A DNA stretch of 35,181 nucleotides, taken from assembly GCF_020281205.1 (NCBI RefSeq), contig NZ_JACXZC010000030.1, positions 1 to 35,181 on the forward strand, given 5' to 3'. Below are positions 1 to 8,500 of this stretch, piece by piece. The notes below the pieces were generated by a model, which ran no database searches, was not told the DNA's origin, and saw nothing but the letters and a program-made list of their open reading frames with translations. How positions within the stretch are numbered: position 1 is the stretch's first letter; each line of letters opens with the position of its first letter. The DNA is from Empedobacter stercoris (GTDB lineage: Bacteria; Bacteroidota; Bacteroidia; Flavobacteriales; Weeksellaceae). The translations under genes and the position numbers were made by a program.

Positions 1-14
1 TTTAGCACTTGGCT

Positions 15-42
15 AATCATTGGGGGCTAGCCCCCAATGATT
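15..42 (-). terminator. Perfect 28-bp palindrome, probable terminator
   Basis: Bases 15-42 form a perfect palindrome centred on CTAG, with GGGGG/CCCCC arms extended by A/T pairs. It abuts the stop codon of the lipoprotein gene at 42 (minus strand). A GC-rich hairpin right after a stop codon fits a transcription terminator. There is no long T run, and as a perfect palindrome with no loop it could also be a binding or recombination site. Confidence 0.6.
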
Positions 43-401
43 TAATTTGAGTTGCACTTATTTGTTGAACTTAGATTGTTTAAAAAATTAAATAATTCAT
101 TTTTATCTGATTTATATTTAAAAAAGCATTGATAAAAACCTCCTAAAAAGTCTATTTTTAACCCTTCTTGATTTTTAATTTCAAACTCTACTCTTTGGGG
201 ATATATATTTTCAAATCTAATTGTGTTAATTGATGTAGTATTTTGAAATAGTATATCAACACCTTTTTTCCATACAACTTCTGTTGTAGTTGAAGCTTTA
301 TTTTTTACTTTCTGAACAGTTTTATCTTTAACTTCCTCTATTTTAGAACACGAAAAAACAATTAAAAAGAGCAATAAGAATATATTTTTCATAAACTTCA
401 T
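42..401 (-). CDS. Small lipoprotein of unknown function
   Basis: A protein of about 116-119 residues. The N-terminus is a lipoprotein signal: MKNIFLLLFLIVFSCSK has a hydrophobic core and a lipobox ending in Cys, so it is probably lipid-anchored in the outer membrane. The open frame extends upstream to 509, but that would overlap the 3' end of the tolC-like gene by 100 bases. I place the start at 401 (MKFMKN), with 392 as an alternative; 401 lies 8 bases after the tolC stop codon. The mature part is Lys/Glu-rich at first, then polar, with two Cys near the end. I recognise no family. It probably shares a transcript with the tolC-like gene and ends at the palindrome at 15-42. Confidence 0.6.
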   Translation of the reverse strand: MKFMKNIFLLLFLIVFSCSKIEEVKDKTVQKVKNKASTTTEVVWKKGVDILFQNTTSINTIRFENIYPQRVEFEIKNQEGLKIDFLGGFYQCFFKYKSDKNELFNFLNNLSSTNKCNSN

Positions 402-408
402 AAAAATT

Positions 409-1731
409 CTATTTTCCTTCCAACGTAATTGGAATTCCTGCATAGAAATCCAGTACTTTTTGTTTGAAAACGTAATTGTATTTTGCTTGTAACATTTGTG
501 ATTCTGCAACCATCAAATCATTACGTGATCGGTTAAAATCATATTGATTAATCACTCCTGCATTATACGATTTTTGTGCAAAATCGTACGAAATCTTAGC
601 ATATTTCACCGCTTCTTTCGATGAATCATACGAGGCATAAGAACTATTGACTTCGAAATAGGCAGATTGCACATTTTTCAAAATATCTTGTTTGGATTGC
701 AGAAGATTAATTTTCATCAAATCTTCGTTAATTAATGCTTTCTGAATATTAATTTTGTACGAATATTGGTTCCAAATCGGAATCGAAACTCCTACGCCAA
801 ATACTGCTGTTACATTATGCCCCAATTGATCTAACAACGCATCTTGACGCAATCGCTTGTTGAAATATTGCAAATAATTTGTACCAAAATTGAAAGTTCC
901 TGTTATTTTTGGGAACAATGATGTTCGTGCAATTTCTGTTTCTTTCGTAGCAACATCAATCTGTAATTCGGCATACTTAACAGCAGGTTGATTTTGATAA
1001 GCCGTTTCTACGACATCTTCTAAATGATACAATTGTGAATTGATATTATCTGGAATTTTAACATCCGTTACACTAAAATCACGGTAATCGTTAAGCTGTA
1101 ACAACATTGCTAAATTGAATAAAGCACGTTCTATTTCGATTTGTGCATTGACTACTTCGCGCGTATTTGTCGCAACTTCAGATTCGGATTGTGCTACAAC
1201 TGATTGTGCAACGCTCCCTGCTTTTAATTTCTTTTTATTCTGATCTAATAATTGTTTGGAAATATTTAAGTTTCCGACCGCAACCTGTTTCAATTCTTTG
1301 TTTAATAAAACAGCCAAATAATAATTTGCTATTTGAAGCGAAATATCATTTACCGTTATTGCCGTTTGAACTTTTGACGCTTCTAATTCCAAAGCCGCTT
1401 TATCTTTGTTCAATTGAACAACTCCTCCGCTGTAAATATTGATGCTTGATTGTACTCCCAACGAATGTGCAAATTGATAATATCCTTTTTCAATAACAGG
1501 ATTATAGGTTCCAATTGTAAAATTATTATCCACATATCCCGAAACCGTAGGCAACCACGCATTATAGGTTTGTTCTAAATTTTTGTTGAATAATTCTTGG
1601 TTGATGGTATTTTGCTGAACAGTCAAATTATTTTTTGAAGCATATTCAATACACTTTTCTATGGTCCATTCTTCTTGAGCAAATGAATGAATTGAAGCTA
1701 AAAATGTTAAAGCAAAAAATAATTTTTTCAT
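409..1731 (-). CDS. TolC-family outer membrane efflux protein
   Basis: A 440-residue protein beginning with a Sec signal peptide (MKKLFFALTFLASIHSFAQ). The mature protein shows the repeated pattern of the OEP/TolC family: two similar halves of long amphipathic helices rich in Ala, Gln and Asn (for example TAITVNDISLQIANYYLAVL in the first half and the region near residues 340-400 in the second), with beta-strand insertions such as SSINIYSGGVV. This family forms trimeric outer-membrane channels for RND or ABC efflux pumps and type I secretion. No inner-membrane pump or adaptor gene is next to it, so its partner must be elsewhere and its substrate cannot be inferred. It lies 99 bases downstream of gldC with its own promoter-like element. 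Confidence 0.9.
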   Translation of the reverse strand: MKKLFFALTFLASIHSFAQEEWTIEKCIEYASKNNLTVQQNTINQELFNKNLEQTYNAWLPTVSGYVDNNFTIGTYNPVIEKGYYQFAHSLGVQSSINIYSGGVVQLNKDKAALELEASKVQTAITVNDISLQIANYYLAVLLNKELKQVAVGNLNISKQLLDQNKKKLKAGSVAQSVVAQSESEVATNTREVVNAQIEIERALFNLAMLLQLNDYRDFSVTDVKIPDNINSQLYHLEDVVETAYQNQPAVKYAELQIDVATKETEIARTSLFPKITGTFNFGTNYLQYFNKRLRQDALLDQLGHNVTAVFGVGVSIPIWNQYSYKINIQKALINEDLMKINLLQSKQDILKNVQSAYFEVNSSYASYDSSKEAVKYAKISYDFAQKSYNAGVINQYDFNRSRNDLMVAESQMLQAKYNYVFKQKVLDFYAGIPITLEGK

Positions 1732-1752
1732 AAACTATTCTGATCAGAGATT

Positions 1753-1760
1753 TAAAGATA
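1753..1760 (-). promoter_or_regulatory. Probable promoter -7 element of the tolC-like gene
   Basis: On the minus strand the sequence is TATCTTTA, one base from the Bacteroidota -7 consensus TAnnTTTG, 21 bases before the ATG at 1731. A TTG lies 22 bases upstream, within the loop of the neighbouring hairpin. Confidence 0.45.
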
Positions 1761-1765
1761 TAAAA

Positions 1766-1806
1766 TAAGTCGAATTTCTAATCAAAATGTTACGAAATCC
1801 GACTTA
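1766..1806 (-). terminator. Hairpin between gldC and tolC-like gene
   Basis: TAAGTCGAATTTC (1766-1778) pairs with GAAATCCGACTTA (1794-1806), 13 pairs with one wobble, around a 15-base loop. It lies between the gldC stop and the tolC promoter. A T run follows on the plus strand and a weaker TTTTA on the minus strand. It probably ends the gldBC transcript. Confidence 0.55.
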
Positions 1807-1830
1807 AAGTTTTTTTAGGATTAAATTATT

Positions 1831-2157
1831 TTAACCTTTAATTTTAGAAGCAATTGCAAATTCTTCTGCAAAAGCAGCAATTCTTTCTGCCACCTCTTTT
1901 TCCTCTGTTGCTCTTTCGTACGAACTTGACATCGAAATTAGAATTTGATGAAAGAAACGTTTCATATCATCTTGCGTCATATCTTTTGTCCACAAATCGA
2001 TACGTAAAGCTTCTTTCGATTTATCATCCCAAACAGAAAGTAACATTGCTTTTGTTTCTTCGTGACTAATACCACCATCTGGCGCATTCCAAGTCATTTT
2101 TTCTGGCACGTGATTTTCGTCCAATTCAATCTCTACAGTAATATTTGTTGTTCTCAT
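1831..2157 (-). CDS. gldC: Gliding motility protein GldC
   Basis: A 108-residue cytoplasmic-type protein with no signal peptide. The sequence (MRTTNITVEIELDENHVPEK, then WNAPDGGISHEETKAMLLS and DLWTKDMTQDDMKRFFHQ) matches GldC as I know it from Flavobacterium. GldC stimulates gliding and is not strictly essential in F. johnsoniae; its biochemical role is unknown. The gene is 18 bases downstream of gldB in the same direction, the arrangement described in F. johnsoniae, and nadE is divergent on the other side of gldB. Presence of gldC does not prove gliding, since many non-gliding Flavobacteriia keep it alongside type IX secretion genes. Confidence 0.92.
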   Translation of the reverse strand: MRTTNITVEIELDENHVPEKMTWNAPDGGISHEETKAMLLSVWDDKSKEALRIDLWTKDMTQDDMKRFFHQILISMSSSYERATEEKEVAERIAAFAEEFAIASKIKG

Positions 2158-2175
2158 AACTTCTACTTATTTAGT

Positions 2176-3225
2176 TTATTTCACAAAATGGTAAACTTTA
2201 CCATCAATTGTTTTTGTTGTATAATTTGCTGAATTATTTCCTTCTAATGCTGGTTTGTATTTCGAATCCTTGAAGATTTTCTGCCCATCCATATCATCTA
2301 ATAAAGCTTTCAGTTCAACTTTAGGGTTCTCTTTCATGTATTGACGAATAATTTGCAAACCAATCCAAGCCGCAATTCTACCAGGAGAATCTTGTTCTAT
2401 TTCGTTGTTAAATTTTGAAAAAGGACTTAATGCCAAAAATCGTTTATCTAACGAAGCATCTGAACTAAATACATAATTTTGTTCGACAAAAAAGTTCCAA
2501 ATTTGTCCTTCATTGTCAATACACCATTGTATTTGTTCTGGCGTATAACCAACTTTATATTCGTCTGCCGTATCTACTAATAAAGCATCTTGCAAAATTA
2601 ATTTCTTCCCTTCGTAAATCATTTTATCAATAAATAATTGATTTCTTGGGCTAAATGTTACCACATCATTTGCTATCGCATCAACTGCCTGAGATGGTAA
2701 ACGATTAAGATCTAAATTAATTCGCAAATAACGTTCAACACCAATACTATCATACAGCTTATTTTTTGAGCCTAAATAGGCATCCATTGCGATAAACATT
2801 AAGCCAGATTGCTGACTAAACATCACAGGATAATCGATATTTTGCAAACCTGATGAATAGGTATAAATAGTTGGAATTTTATATTCAGGAAAATAAAATT
2901 GGTAACGTTGAAACATTGGAGTCAACATTTGATTTAATTCTTTAAAATCTCCAAAAACTTTTCTTGATTGTCCATAAATACTCAATTCTTCTTTATTACG
3001 ACGTTGGTTTTCCCAAATACTATCCGTTGTTTTAGCATCAAAAAAGAAAGGATAATCTTTTCGTAAAGTCGTTAATGGGATAGAGTCGTTAAAAAAATCT
3101 TGGCTGATATCATGAATGTTTAATTGAACATTTTGTTCTTTAACATCTACTTCCCACGATTTCTCTTTTTTGCACGATGTAAATAAAATTAAACTCGCAA
3201 AAGCTAAGCCATATACAAATTTCAT
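2176..3225 (-). CDS. gldB: Gliding motility lipoprotein GldB
   Basis: A 349-residue lipoprotein: MKFVYGLAFASLILFTSCKK is a signal peptide with a lipobox Cys at residue 18. The body matches the GldB family (segments SIYGQSRKVFGDFKELNQML and IAAWIGLQIIRQYMKENP). GldB is required for gliding in F. johnsoniae and is conserved across Bacteroidota with type IX secretion; its molecular activity is unknown. It is the first gene of the gldB-gldC pair and has a promoter-like element 19 bases upstream, back to back with that of nadE. Confidence 0.92.
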   Translation of the reverse strand: MKFVYGLAFASLILFTSCKKEKSWEVDVKEQNVQLNIHDISQDFFNDSIPLTTLRKDYPFFFDAKTTDSIWENQRRNKEELSIYGQSRKVFGDFKELNQMLTPMFQRYQFYFPEYKIPTIYTYSSGLQNIDYPVMFSQQSGLMFIAMDAYLGSKNKLYDSIGVERYLRINLDLNRLPSQAVDAIANDVVTFSPRNQLFIDKMIYEGKKLILQDALLVDTADEYKVGYTPEQIQWCIDNEGQIWNFFVEQNYVFSSDASLDKRFLALSPFSKFNNEIEQDSPGRIAAWIGLQIIRQYMKENPKVELKALLDDMDGQKIFKDSKYKPALEGNNSANYTTKTIDGKVYHFVK

Positions 3226-3244
3226 TGCTTGGTTATTTAGCTAA

Positions 3245-3252
3245 CAAAAATA
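3245..3252 (-). promoter_or_regulatory. Probable gldBC promoter -7 element
   Basis: The minus strand reads TATTTTTG, matching TAnnTTTG, 19 bases before the gldB ATG. A TTG is found 22 bases further upstream in the shared gldB/nadE gap. Confidence 0.55.
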
Positions 3253-3300
3253 GTAAAATAATCGGTAGTATTTTCAACCCTAATTTTTTTCATAATCTGC

Positions 3301-3308
3301 TATCTTTG
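3301..3308 (+). promoter_or_regulatory. Probable nadE promoter -7 element
   Basis: TATCTTTG is a perfect match to the Bacteroidota -7 consensus TAnnTTTG, 17 bases before the nadE ATG, which implies a very short leader. No clear TTG lies at the expected -33 position. Confidence 0.6.
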
Positions 3309-3325
3309 AAATAAATTATTACACT

Positions 3326-4120
3326 ATGCAAACTGAAAAAGTTGTAGAATATATTGTTTCTTGGTTGAAAGATTATTTGGAGACAGCACACCAAAAAGGC
3401 TTTGTGATTGGAATTTCGGGCGGAATAGATTCGGCTGTAACCTCAACACTTTGTGCGATGACAGGTTATCCTTTACTTAATTTGGAAATGCCTATTCACC
3501 AAGAAAAAAATCAAGCAGATAGAGCTAAACGTCATATCGAATGGCTGAACGAACAATTTTCTTCACCAATTGATTCAATAGAAGTTGATTTAACAACCAC
3601 TTTTGATGCAATGGTCTCGGCTTTACCAAAAACGGAAACAACAGATAAAGTGAATTTAGCTTTAGCTAATACGCGTGCTCGTTTGCGTATGACAACACTT
3701 TATTATTTTGCTGGTTTACACAATTATTTGGTTGCAGGAACTGGAAATAAAGTCGAAGATTTTGGCGTTGGTTTTTATACAAAATATGGTGATGGTGGTG
3801 TAGATCTTAGTCCAATTGCTGATTTGATGAAATCGGAAGTGTATGAAATTGCACGCTTTTTAGGAATCAATACGGATATTCAAAAAGCTAAACCAACCGA
3901 TGGTTTGTTTGGTGATGATCGTTCGGATGAAGATCAATTGGGAGCAAATTATGATGAATTGGAATGGGCGATGAAAGCGAAAGAAGCTGGACAAACTGCA
4001 GATGATTTTGAAGGTCGAGAAAAAGAAGTTTTCGAAATTTATTCGAGATTAAATCGAATCAATCAACATAAAATGGTTCCAATTCCGATTTGTGATATTC
4101 CTGAGGAGTTGATGAAGTAA
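3326..4120 (+). CDS. nadE: NH3-dependent NAD+ synthetase
   Basis: A 264-residue enzyme that amidates deamido-NAD+ to NAD+ using ATP, the last step of NAD synthesis, in the cytosol. The PP-loop ATP pyrophosphatase motif SGGIDS is at residues 31-36. The signature GTGNKVEDFGVGFYTKYGDG, followed by DLSPIADLMKSEVYEIARFLGI, is typical of NadE. There is no N-terminal glutaminase domain, so it is the short form that uses free ammonia or an amidotransferase partner. It is divergent from gldB, as in F. johnsoniae. The stop codon is followed 3 bases later by a heptanucleotide repeat and then a terminator. Confidence 0.95.
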   Translation: MQTEKVVEYIVSWLKDYLETAHQKGFVIGISGGIDSAVTSTLCAMTGYPLLNLEMPIHQEKNQADRAKRHIEWLNEQFSSPIDSIEVDLTTTFDAMVSALPKTETTDKVNLALANTRARLRMTTLYYFAGLHNYLVAGTGNKVEDFGVGFYTKYGDGGVDLSPIADLMKSEVYEIARFLGINTDIQKAKPTDGLFGDDRSDEDQLGANYDELEWAMKAKEAGQTADDFEGREKEVFEIYSRLNRINQHKMVPIPICDIPEELMK

Positions 4121-4123
4121 GTT

Positions 4124-4202
4124 GCGGTAAGCGGTAAGCGGTAAGCGGTAAGCGGTAAGCGGTAAGCGGTAAGCGGTAAGCGGTAAGCGGTAAGCGGTAA
4201 GC
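4124..4202 (+). repeat. (GCGGTAA)11 heptanucleotide tandem repeat
   Basis: Eleven perfect copies of GCGGTAA from 4124 to 4200, followed by a partial GC. It starts 3 bases after the nadE stop codon and ends 20 bases before the nadE terminator, so it would be transcribed as the 3' untranslated region. It is far more GC-rich than its surroundings. A perfect array of this length should be prone to slippage and copy-number variation. Because seven is not a multiple of three, it would shift frame if ever translated. Confidence 0.97.
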
Positions 4203-4222
4203 AAAATTATTTTTTATAGTTT

Positions 4223-4250
4223 AAAAGCAAGCGAGAGTTTGCTTTTTTTA
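4223..4250 (+). terminator. Rho-independent terminator of nadE
   Basis: A 10-bp stem, AAAAGCAAGC (4223-4232) with GTTTGCTTTT (4237-4246) and one G-T wobble, closed by a GAGA tetraloop and running into a T tract. Confidence 0.8.
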
Positions 4251-4260
4251 TTTTGATGTG

Positions 4261-4281
4261 ATGTTGAAACAAGTTCAACAT
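4261..4281. repeat. Dispersed intergenic palindrome of Bacteroidota type
   Basis: ATGTTGAA (4261-4268) and TTCAACAT (4274-4281) form a perfect 8-bp inverted repeat around ACAAG. From memory, near-identical words (translated in one frame as MLKQVQHD) recur as short intergenic repeats across many Bacteroidota genomes and are often mis-called as peptide starts. Only one copy is seen in this window. Confidence 0.5.
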
Positions 4282-4341
4282 GACTTCTACTTATTTATCT
4301 TTCTGAATCTGTTGCAAAATTATATTATACTATTAAATAAT

Positions 4342-4746
4342 TTACTCTCCACAACTAGCTGTATCCAACCATTTATTTTTCCATTCAAGAGGAAATTGTT
4401 TATTATCTCTGGTTTCCTTTCTTATTCTTTGAAAACACTCTTTATATACTTTCCATTAGACTTTACTATATAAACATAATTATCATTAGATAATTTATAA
4501 ATACTATCTCCAATAGAAGAAATATTCATAACTCCTCTAGAAAATGAAATATCCAAAATTGTATTTTGATTTTTAATCTTTAAAAATATTGGAGGCGTAT
4601 CTCTGGGAGAATATTTCCATTATTATTCCTGAAAAATCTTTTTGTATTTCTTTAATTACGGCTTTTCTATTAGTAAAATCATCAAATAAATCACAACCTT
4701 TCCAAAAAATGGTTACAAACAAAACAAATAATAGAATTTTTTTCAT
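4342..4746 (-). pseudogene. Frame-disrupted small lipoprotein gene
   Basis: Read on the minus strand from ATG at 4746, the first frame gives a lipoprotein-like start (MKKILLFVLFVTIFWKGCDL) and continues to residue about 48 before a stop near 4580. From about 4606 another frame continues as protein-like sequence (DTPPIFLKIKNQ, ISFSRGVMNISSIGDSIYKL) to about 4455. The first frame then resumes with YKECFQRIRKETRDNKQF and ends in WLDTASCGE at 4342. Total length is 405 bases, exactly 135 codons, so the two shifts cancel. Likely sites are a GAGA or CCC run near 4605 and a TATATA run near 4455. It is either a decayed gene or carries two sequencing errors. The family is not recognised. Confidence 0.55.
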
Positions 4747-4761
4747 CTATCTAAAACAAAC

Positions 4762-4791
4762 AAAAAACTCAGTATTGCTACTGAGTTTTTT
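4762..4791. terminator. Bidirectional rho-independent terminator
   Basis: ACTCAGTA (4767-4774) and TACTGAGT (4779-4786) flank a TTGC loop, with A and T runs on either side so it can work in both directions. On the minus strand it serves the vanZ-like gene, whose TAG stop codon (4778-4780) lies inside the hairpin. Confidence 0.85.
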
Positions 4792-5158
4792 TATGTTGTA
4801 AATAATAGGTTATTGCAATGTAAGCAAGTGCGATTCCGGATAAGTTTGCCATCAAATCGACAAAATCAAAACTACGATGTAATGATGTTAAAACGCCTTG
4901 TAAAATTTCGATAAGGAAACTAATCAAAAACGGAATTATCATCAAGCGTAGGTTTGTTAATTTGTAGCTGACAAATAATAATATCGTCATCAATCCAAAC
5001 ATTCCACAATGTACAACTTTATCTAAATTATCAATCTCCAAGAAGATTTCTAATTCTTTGATTGTACTTAATTTTGAGAAATTCTCTTGTGGAAGCAAGG
5101 TCAAATAAAACACCAAGCCTACATAAGCAAAGAATATTATTTGTTTTGTCTTATGCAC
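4778..5158 (-). CDS. VanZ-like family membrane protein
   Basis: A 126-residue integral membrane protein with four hydrophobic segments (roughly residues 8-24, 48-66, 72-90 and 104-120). The motif [17 protein letters not shown] followed by [20 protein letters not shown] is typical of the VanZ-like domain. The function of chromosomal VanZ-like proteins is generally unknown; only the enterococcal VanZ is tied to teicoplanin resistance, so no resistance is implied. The start is GTG at 5158, overlapping the end of gcvH by 8 bases, which suggests translational coupling. The next in-frame ATG would delete the first membrane segment. Confidence 0.85.
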   Translation of the reverse strand: MHKTKQIIFFAYVGLVFYLTLLPQENFSKLSTIKELEIFLEIDNLDKVVHCGMFGLMTILLFVSYKLTNLRLMIIPFLISFLIEILQGVLTSLHRSFDFVDLMANLSGIALAYIAITYYLQHKKTQ

Positions 5159-5531
5159 CGATTAATTCACCGTAAGCAGCTGCATCTAATAAAGCATCTA
5201 ATTGAGAAGCATCTTCAATTTTCACTTTGATGATCCATCCTTTTCCGTAAGGATCAGTATTAATTAATTCTGGTTCTCCTTCTAATTCTGTATTGAATTC
5301 TACTACTTCTCCACTAATTGGCATAAATAAATCAGAAACTGTTTTTACTGCTTCTACTGTCCCAAAAACTTCTTCTTGACCTAAAGTTTCTCCTTCAGTT
5401 TCTACATCAACATAAACGATATCTCCTAACTCTCCTTGTGCGAAAGCTGTAATACCGATAGTTGCTACGTCTCCTTCTACAGAAATCCACTCGTGATCTT
5501 TACTGTACTTTAAATTGTTTGGAATGCTCAT
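5151..5531 (-). CDS. gcvH: Glycine cleavage system H protein
   Basis: A 126-residue lipoyl carrier protein. It shuttles the aminomethyl group between the P, T and L proteins of the glycine cleavage complex in the cytosol. The start [15 protein letters not shown] is typical. The lipoylated lysine is K63 in [12 protein letters not shown], and the C-terminal segment [13 protein letters not shown] is conserved. The open frame begins further upstream at 5588, but the family start is the ATG at 5531, 19 bases after the sprA stop codon. It probably sits on the ruvA-sprA transcript. No other gcv gene is in the window. Confidence 0.95.
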   Translation of the reverse strand: MSIPNNLKYSKDHEWISVEGDVATIGITAFAQGELGDIVYVDVETEGETLGQEEVFGTVEAVKTVSDLFMPISGEVVEFNTELEGEPELINTDPYGKGWIIKVKIEDASQLDALLDAAAYGELIGA

Positions 5532-5550
5532 ACTGTTTGTTTTATTGTTT

Positions 5551-8500
5551 TTAATTTCCGAATGTAAAGGTAGCACTAAATCCGGCACGAATTTGAGAAA
5601 TTGGAAAAGCTGTTGAGATTTTATATTTACTCATCATCTGATCCCAATAGAATCTCAAGTTCAAATTCTTGCTCACATTATAATCTGCCGTCAACTTGAA
5701 CGACATAATTCGTTGTCCACCTGTTATTTGAGAATCACCATAAATACTTGTTGGTGTATCTGGATTCTGTAAATCGTCAAAGTTATAAATTACTTTTCTG
5801 ATTGTTGTTTGATTATCTCTTAACGAAAAATCTCCTCGAATATTCAAATCTCCTTTTACCGTTTTTTGACTTCCTTGGTAACGAATCTTCATCTTGAAAT
5901 CTTTGAAAATATAACCAAATCCTATAATATATTCCGATCCATAATCTTCTGTATACGTATAATTTGTTGTACTTAAAGACAATAAACGATCTCTGTTATA
6001 TTGCGCTCTCAACTGCATACTGTTACGGAACGTTAAATCTACTCCTAACAATGGCGAGAACGATTCGATCATCGTTACAGCTCCATATAAATTCTGCGTA
6101 TAGAAATTTCCGTTCTCATCTCTTCCTGTCACTTGTCCGCCAGACATAATACCTGTATCTAACATAAAGTTTGGATTCGACTGAACTCCTGTTGCTGTAT
6201 ACGTTGAATTATACGCACTCGAAATTTCGACATTATCAAAATATTTATTGACAATTGGAATAGATTTTAAACCTGTATACGCCACTCTCCAGTTCGGAAC
6301 TGGAATAGATCGATTGTATCCTAATTTTGAAGAACCTGCATCTTTTCCTTGTACTGCAGCTAAAAAGGCTGGTAAAAGAACATCAGAACTTCTTGCGTTA
6401 AAGCCTTCATAATATCCCATTCCATCTTTGTTTCCACTTCCTCTTTTTTGTGCTAAGCGCTCAGAAATAGTTTTGGTATTCGTTAAGAATTGATCAAAAA
6501 TAGCATCACCATCTTTAAAAGCTGTTTTGATGTTAACTGTCGAAATATTAAGATTTGTTAATTCGTCTATGTAAGGATTTGCCACATCAAGATTAAATCC
6601 TGAATGATAAATACGGCGATCTTTCATGCGTTTTGCATTCAAATCTATTCGTAAATCTGGAATAGGTTCAATTAATGCTGTAGCGTTAAAATCAGTTCCT
6701 TTTGTAATTTGATAAGCATCTGTCATCAAATCATCTCCTACAATTAAACCTCTTTCAACTAACTGACGTTTGATATCGAATTGTGTTCCGTATACAAAAC
6801 CTAAACTTGGTCCGTTTTTACCATCAACACCAAAGAAACCTGGCTCGTATAATAATCCTGGAATTACAGCTCCGTTGCGTTGATTATAAGTAAAATTAGC
6901 ACGTTTTAATGATGATAAAACCATCCAACCATAATCTTTGGCTGTAAATTTATGTTTGAATTTGTACGATGATTTTTTATTTGTTCGACGTTTTTTAGAG
7001 AATAATGTTGTGTAAACTGTATTCAATGAATCAATCTCTTGACGACGACCTTTCAAAATAGAATCGTAACGTTTGTAACCTTTAAATTCTGGATAGAATT
7101 TCGCGAAATCTAAATCTCCAATCAAATTGATTGAGTTTGAATTCTGTGCCGTTCCTTTTCCTAAATTAACTGGTCGAGTTGAAGTTGATCCATCTGGATT
7201 AATCACTTCTGTTTCGAAATTACGATAAGCTGTCGAAGTTGCCATCCAGTTATAATTTGACGTAAAACCTGTTTCGACATTCATCCAATTTAAATACGGG
7301 AAGAATTTCAATGGTAATTTATAATTCACCTGAAATTGCTGATCATATTGCACAGGACGACCAATGGTAAACATGTTTTGCCAAATCATATCTTGATCTG
7401 CACGTTGGAAAGTCGTTCCATCATTCAACGTCATGGTTGAAGATGTTAAATCTAAACGCAATGATTTTGTTAAATCAAACCCTAAATTATATTGCCAATT
7501 GAACAAGAAATTGTTACTATACGTTGGACGAATCAAACTTGAAGATCCTCCTCCTAAATATTGACTAATATCACGGTATTGTCTTTCGCTGTATGTACGC
7601 GCAATTTCGGTACGGAAAGAGAATCGTGTTGGCAATGGATTGATATTAAACTCTCGAATAAATTGTAAATATTTGCTCGATTCTTCTTTTGGTTGAACCA
7701 TTCTCCATTTTTTAAATGGTTCGTATGATTTTCCTCTAAATCCGTATGTATAATTCAACGAAGCTCTCAGTTGCTGATTAACGTTGTATTGTGTATAGAT
7801 ATCACGATAATAATTATCCGAATACATCATCGACAAAGAGAAGTTCGATGGATCATAAAAACGAACAGGATTATTGTTATTCGTTGATCTAACTTTGCGA
7901 ACATTGTTAAATGCAAAACTTTTGTATTGCGTATAAGTTCGAACAACTTTTTCTAATTCAGCTTTATTAGGCGCTTCATCAAAAATAATATCGTTGTCTA
8001 ACGGATTGTATTTTGGATCGACAAAACTTTCTTGAATCGTAAAATCGAACGGAATTTCCATTCCCCATTTCTTCGGTAAGAATTTGTCTAATTTTACTTG
8101 TGCATTCAAGGCATATTGCAATGATTCGTCTTGATTACGATTCGCAGGACCTTGATCTATCGCTCCAAATCCTACAGAACTTGTACTTCCCGAAACTTGA
8201 ACATTGGCAAAATCTCCTAAATTAAATTGCACATTGGCTGCTGCTGCATATCCACCTTTGTTATCAATTTCGCTTAAACGAAGTTCGTTCACCCAAAGTA
8301 ATACTTCTTTTTCTGAAGAACCAGAAGTGTTACGTACCCCAATCATAATCGATGATACATTACCAAGCGTTGGACGTCCTTTTACGTAAACTGTTTTGTT
8401 TGGATTTTCTTGATCGAACGCAAAATTAAAACGTTGCAATGTACTGAAGCCATCTAAATCCCTTTGTTTTTTTGCATCTGTAAACAAGTCTGTATTCAGA

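Noticed and set aside
402-509. N-terminal extension of the first lipoprotein
   Set aside because: It overlaps the 3' end of the tolC-like gene and would place a hydrophilic stretch before a clear lipoprotein signal peptide.
4258-4473. 71-residue plus-strand protein beginning MMLKQVQHD
   Set aside because: The first codons are the dispersed palindrome at 4261-4281 and the rest is antisense to the disrupted lipoprotein gene.
4778-5158. Glycopeptide (teicoplanin) resistance gene
   Set aside because: Chromosomal VanZ-like proteins are common and most have no resistance role. No other van genes are present.
5532-5588. N-terminal extension of GcvH
   Set aside because: The family start [15 protein letters not shown] is at 5531, and the extension overlaps the end of sprA.
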